Shown piece by piece: positions 29,921 through 31,196 of a stretch of DNA of 31,196 nucleotides; position 1 is the stretch's first letter, and every line of letters starts with the position of its first letter. This stretch comes from QWPN01 sp044238145 (lineage in GTDB: Bacteria; Planctomycetota; Planctomycetia; Pirellulales; UBA1268), in the NCBI GenBank assembly GCA_044238145.1, contig JBIIDT010000034.1:1-31196 (forward strand), written 5' to 3'. The notes under the pieces were generated by a model, which worked only from the letters and a program-made list of their open reading frames with translations, was not told the origin of the DNA and ran no database searches. Position numbers and translations under genes: made by a program.

Positions 29921-30553
29921 TCACACCAGGCCGCGACGGACGGCCCACACGGCCGCCTGCGTGCGGTCGGTGACGGCGATCTTTCGCAGGATGTTCTGCA
30001 CGTGCTCCTTGACCGTCTCGACGCTGATCGTCAGCGACTGGGCGATCTCCTTGTTGGAGAGCCCGAGGGCCATGTGCCGCAGCACCTGGGTCTCCCGCTG
30101 GGTGAGCGGGATGTCCGGGTCGGGCGTCGCCACGCGGTTGGCCATCGTCGTGGCCACCCGTCGCAGTTCACCGGCCCGCATCGGAAGCTGGCCGGCCGCG
30201 GCGCCGGTGATCGAGTTGATCAGCTCGCTGCGGCTACTGCCCTTGAGGATGTAGTCGTGGGCGCCCGACGCGACGGCCCGGGCCACGTACGTCGGGTTGT
30301 CGAACGTGGACAGCATCACGCACCGCACGGCCGGCGCCTCGGCGCGGATCTTTTCCAAAGCCGTGAGGCCGTCCTTGCCGGGCATGCGGATGTCGAGCAG
30401 GACCACGTCCGGCTTGAGCTTCTTCGTCAACTTCACGGCCTCGTCGCCGCTGGCCGCCTCGCCGACGACTTTCACCTCCGACCCGGCCAGCAGGCTCACC
30501 AGCCCCCGGCGCACCACCTCGTGATCGTCCGCGATCACAACTTTGACAGCCAT
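29921..30553 (-). CDS. NarL/FixJ-family response regulator
   Basis: A 210-aa two-component response regulator from ATG 30553 (MAVKVVIADDHEVVRRGLVS). Receiver domain 1-~120: acidic pair D9-D10, phospho-acceptor D54 in VVLLDIRMPGKDG, a Thr/Ser switch position in CVMLSTFDNP, and Lys in HDYILKGSS. The C-terminal LuxR-type helix-turn-helix (about 148-205) is LTQRETQVLRHMALGLSNKE and ISVETVKEHVQNIL. An open frame continues 29 codons upstream but carries no domain signal. AGAAGGCGGA precedes the ATG. No partner kinase is adjacent, so it is an orphan here; the chemosensory kinase at 18955-21264 is 9 kb away and a link is speculative. The gene lies alone between elements A/B and hemC. Confidence 0.93.
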   Translation of the reverse strand: MAVKVVIADDHEVVRRGLVSLLAGSEVKVVGEAASGDEAVKLTKKLKPDVVLLDIRMPGKDGLTALEKIRAEAPAVRCVMLSTFDNPTYVARAVASGAHDYILKGSSRSELINSITGAAAGQLPMRAGELRRVATTMANRVATPDPDIPLTQRETQVLRHMALGLSNKEIAQSLTISVETVKEHVQNILRKIAVTDRTQAAVWAVRRGLV

Positions 30554-30760
30554 TGTTTCCGCCTTCTGCGGCCGGTGGGCCGCGGCTTTGACGAATCGTT
30601 CCTCCCCGCCCGAAGGGGGCGGCGGAGTCCTCTCTTGCAATCACCCTACAGCAGGTGCCGCACGGAAACAATGAGGTTACTTCGCGCGGGTGGGTCGAGT
30701 CCGGGATGGAGGGGGATGCGCGACGCGTCGTCGCCGCGCCGATCGCCACGACACCTTGGG

Positions 30761-30790
30761 CGGCACCGTGTGGTTACAAGCGGCACCGCG
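30761..30790. repeat. Direct repeat pair, operator-like
   Basis: CGGCACCG(T/C)G occurs at 30761-30770 and 30781-30790, starts exactly 20 bp apart (about two helical turns), in the 248-bp gap between hemC and the response regulator. Such phasing could suit a dimeric or tandem DNA-binding protein upstream of the response-regulator gene. Only two copies are seen, so chance is possible. The rest of the gap (30554-30760) shows a CCGCCC/GGGCGG hairpin near 30605 and no ORF. Confidence 0.3.
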
Positions 30791-30801
30791 TCCGCCGGGA
30801 A

Positions 30802-31196
30802 TCATGCGGTTCCAGCACGCATCCGGTGCAGCATCGCGGCCGCACCCATGCCCAAAAGGGCAGCCGCGACGCGGCCGCCGATCGCCTCCGGCGCATCGGC
30901 GGCCGACTCCTCTGTCGACACGCTGCGGATCGCGTCGCCGTCCTGCTCGAAGACGGCGGCGCCGAGCGTCAGCCTGCCATCGGCCATGCGGGCATGCGCG
31001 CCGATTGGAGCCAGGCAGCCACCGGCGAGCGCGGCCAGGCAGGACCGCTCGGCCCTCACGGCCGCGTGCGCCGCCGCGTCGTCGAGCGGCGCCACCACCT
31101 GCCGGGTCCGCACGTCTCCGGCACGGGTCTCGATCGCCAGCGCCCCCTGGCCCACCGCCGGCCAGAACACGGGCGGCGCGAGCACCTCGGCGATCC
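30802..31196 (-). CDS. hemC: Porphobilinogen deaminase (hydroxymethylbilane synthase), C-terminal part
   Basis: The C-terminal ~131 residues of HemC, which assembles four porphobilinogen units into hydroxymethylbilane in haem synthesis. The minus-strand frame is open through the right edge of the window (IAEVLAPPVFWPAVGQGALAIE), and the N-terminal domains lie outside. PAVGQGALAIE is the family signature. AERSCLAALAGGCLAPIGAHA carries the cysteine (in AGGCLAPIG) that holds the dipyrromethane cofactor (Cys242 in E. coli). The GTG at 31183-31185 is internal and not the true start. The C-terminal tail (residues after GRLTLGAAVFEQDG) is the usual small alpha/beta domain. It would be transcribed toward the response regulator, with 248 bp between. 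Confidence 0.93.
   Translation of the reverse strand, partial: IAEVLAPPVFWPAVGQGALAIETRAGDVRTRQVVAPLDDAAAHAAVRAERSCLAALAGGCLAPIGAHARMADGRLTLGAAVFEQDGDAIRSVSTEESAADAPEAIGGRVAAALLGMGAAAMLHRMRAGTA

Overview
This window is about 31 kb of very GC-rich, densely coded DNA that looks like a planctomycete chromosome, probably of the Pirellulales type (inference). The clues are an LpxA for lipid A synthesis, a homodimeric-type pyruvate dehydrogenase E1, a BshB1-type deacetylase, several exported or membrane-anchored proteins of planctomycete style (a Cys/His-rich protein with an EFGFYGTQWRRWPG stretch, an acidic single-pass protein, a giant TPR protein) and a Wsp-class chemosensory operon. I see no rRNA, CRISPR array, insertion sequence or phage gene. 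There is one tRNA. Nearly all long opposite-strand reading frames are shadows caused by the GC content.

Layout. 1-2935 (minus): lpdA followed by aceE, which runs off the left edge. 3067-4503 (plus): an HTTM-domain membrane protein. 4519-4600 (minus): tRNA-Leu(UAG). 4655-5551 (minus): exported Cys/His-rich protein. 5812-10179 (plus): membrane-anchored TPR protein of 1455 aa. 10211-10528 (minus): small TPR protein. 10790-11644 (plus): lpxA. 11651-12784 (minus): sigma-54 activator with no receiver or sensor domain. 13081-22405 (plus): a seven-gene operon. 22496-25685 (minus): amidase preceded by an acidic single-pass membrane protein. 25794-27329 (minus): M32 carboxypeptidase. 27427-28110 (plus): bshB1. 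28323-29488 (plus): a 77-aa protein and a XerC-type recombinase. 29489-29920: no gene, but two structured inverted-repeat elements. 29921-30553 (minus): NarL-type response regulator. 30802-31196 (minus): the C-terminal part of hemC.

The most interesting block is 13081-22405. A UrtA-like (urea/short-chain amide family) binding protein with an apparent uncleaved membrane anchor overlaps by ATGA the gene for a chemoreceptor whose signalling tip resembles WspA. CheW, CheR-TPR, a CheW with a cysteine-rich N-terminus, a CheA-REC hybrid and CheB follow, in exactly the wspABCDEF order. The usual output gene, the diguanylate cyclase wspR, is absent from the window. A sigma-54 activator without a sensory domain is divergent from the operon, and an amidase converges on its far end. 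My working model is that an immobilised urea/amide receptor feeds a Wsp-type pathway whose output is not encoded here.

Several leaders also carry structures worth checking: mutually exclusive hairpins before the small TPR gene, a terminator-like hairpin before lpxA, and a hairpin before aceE.
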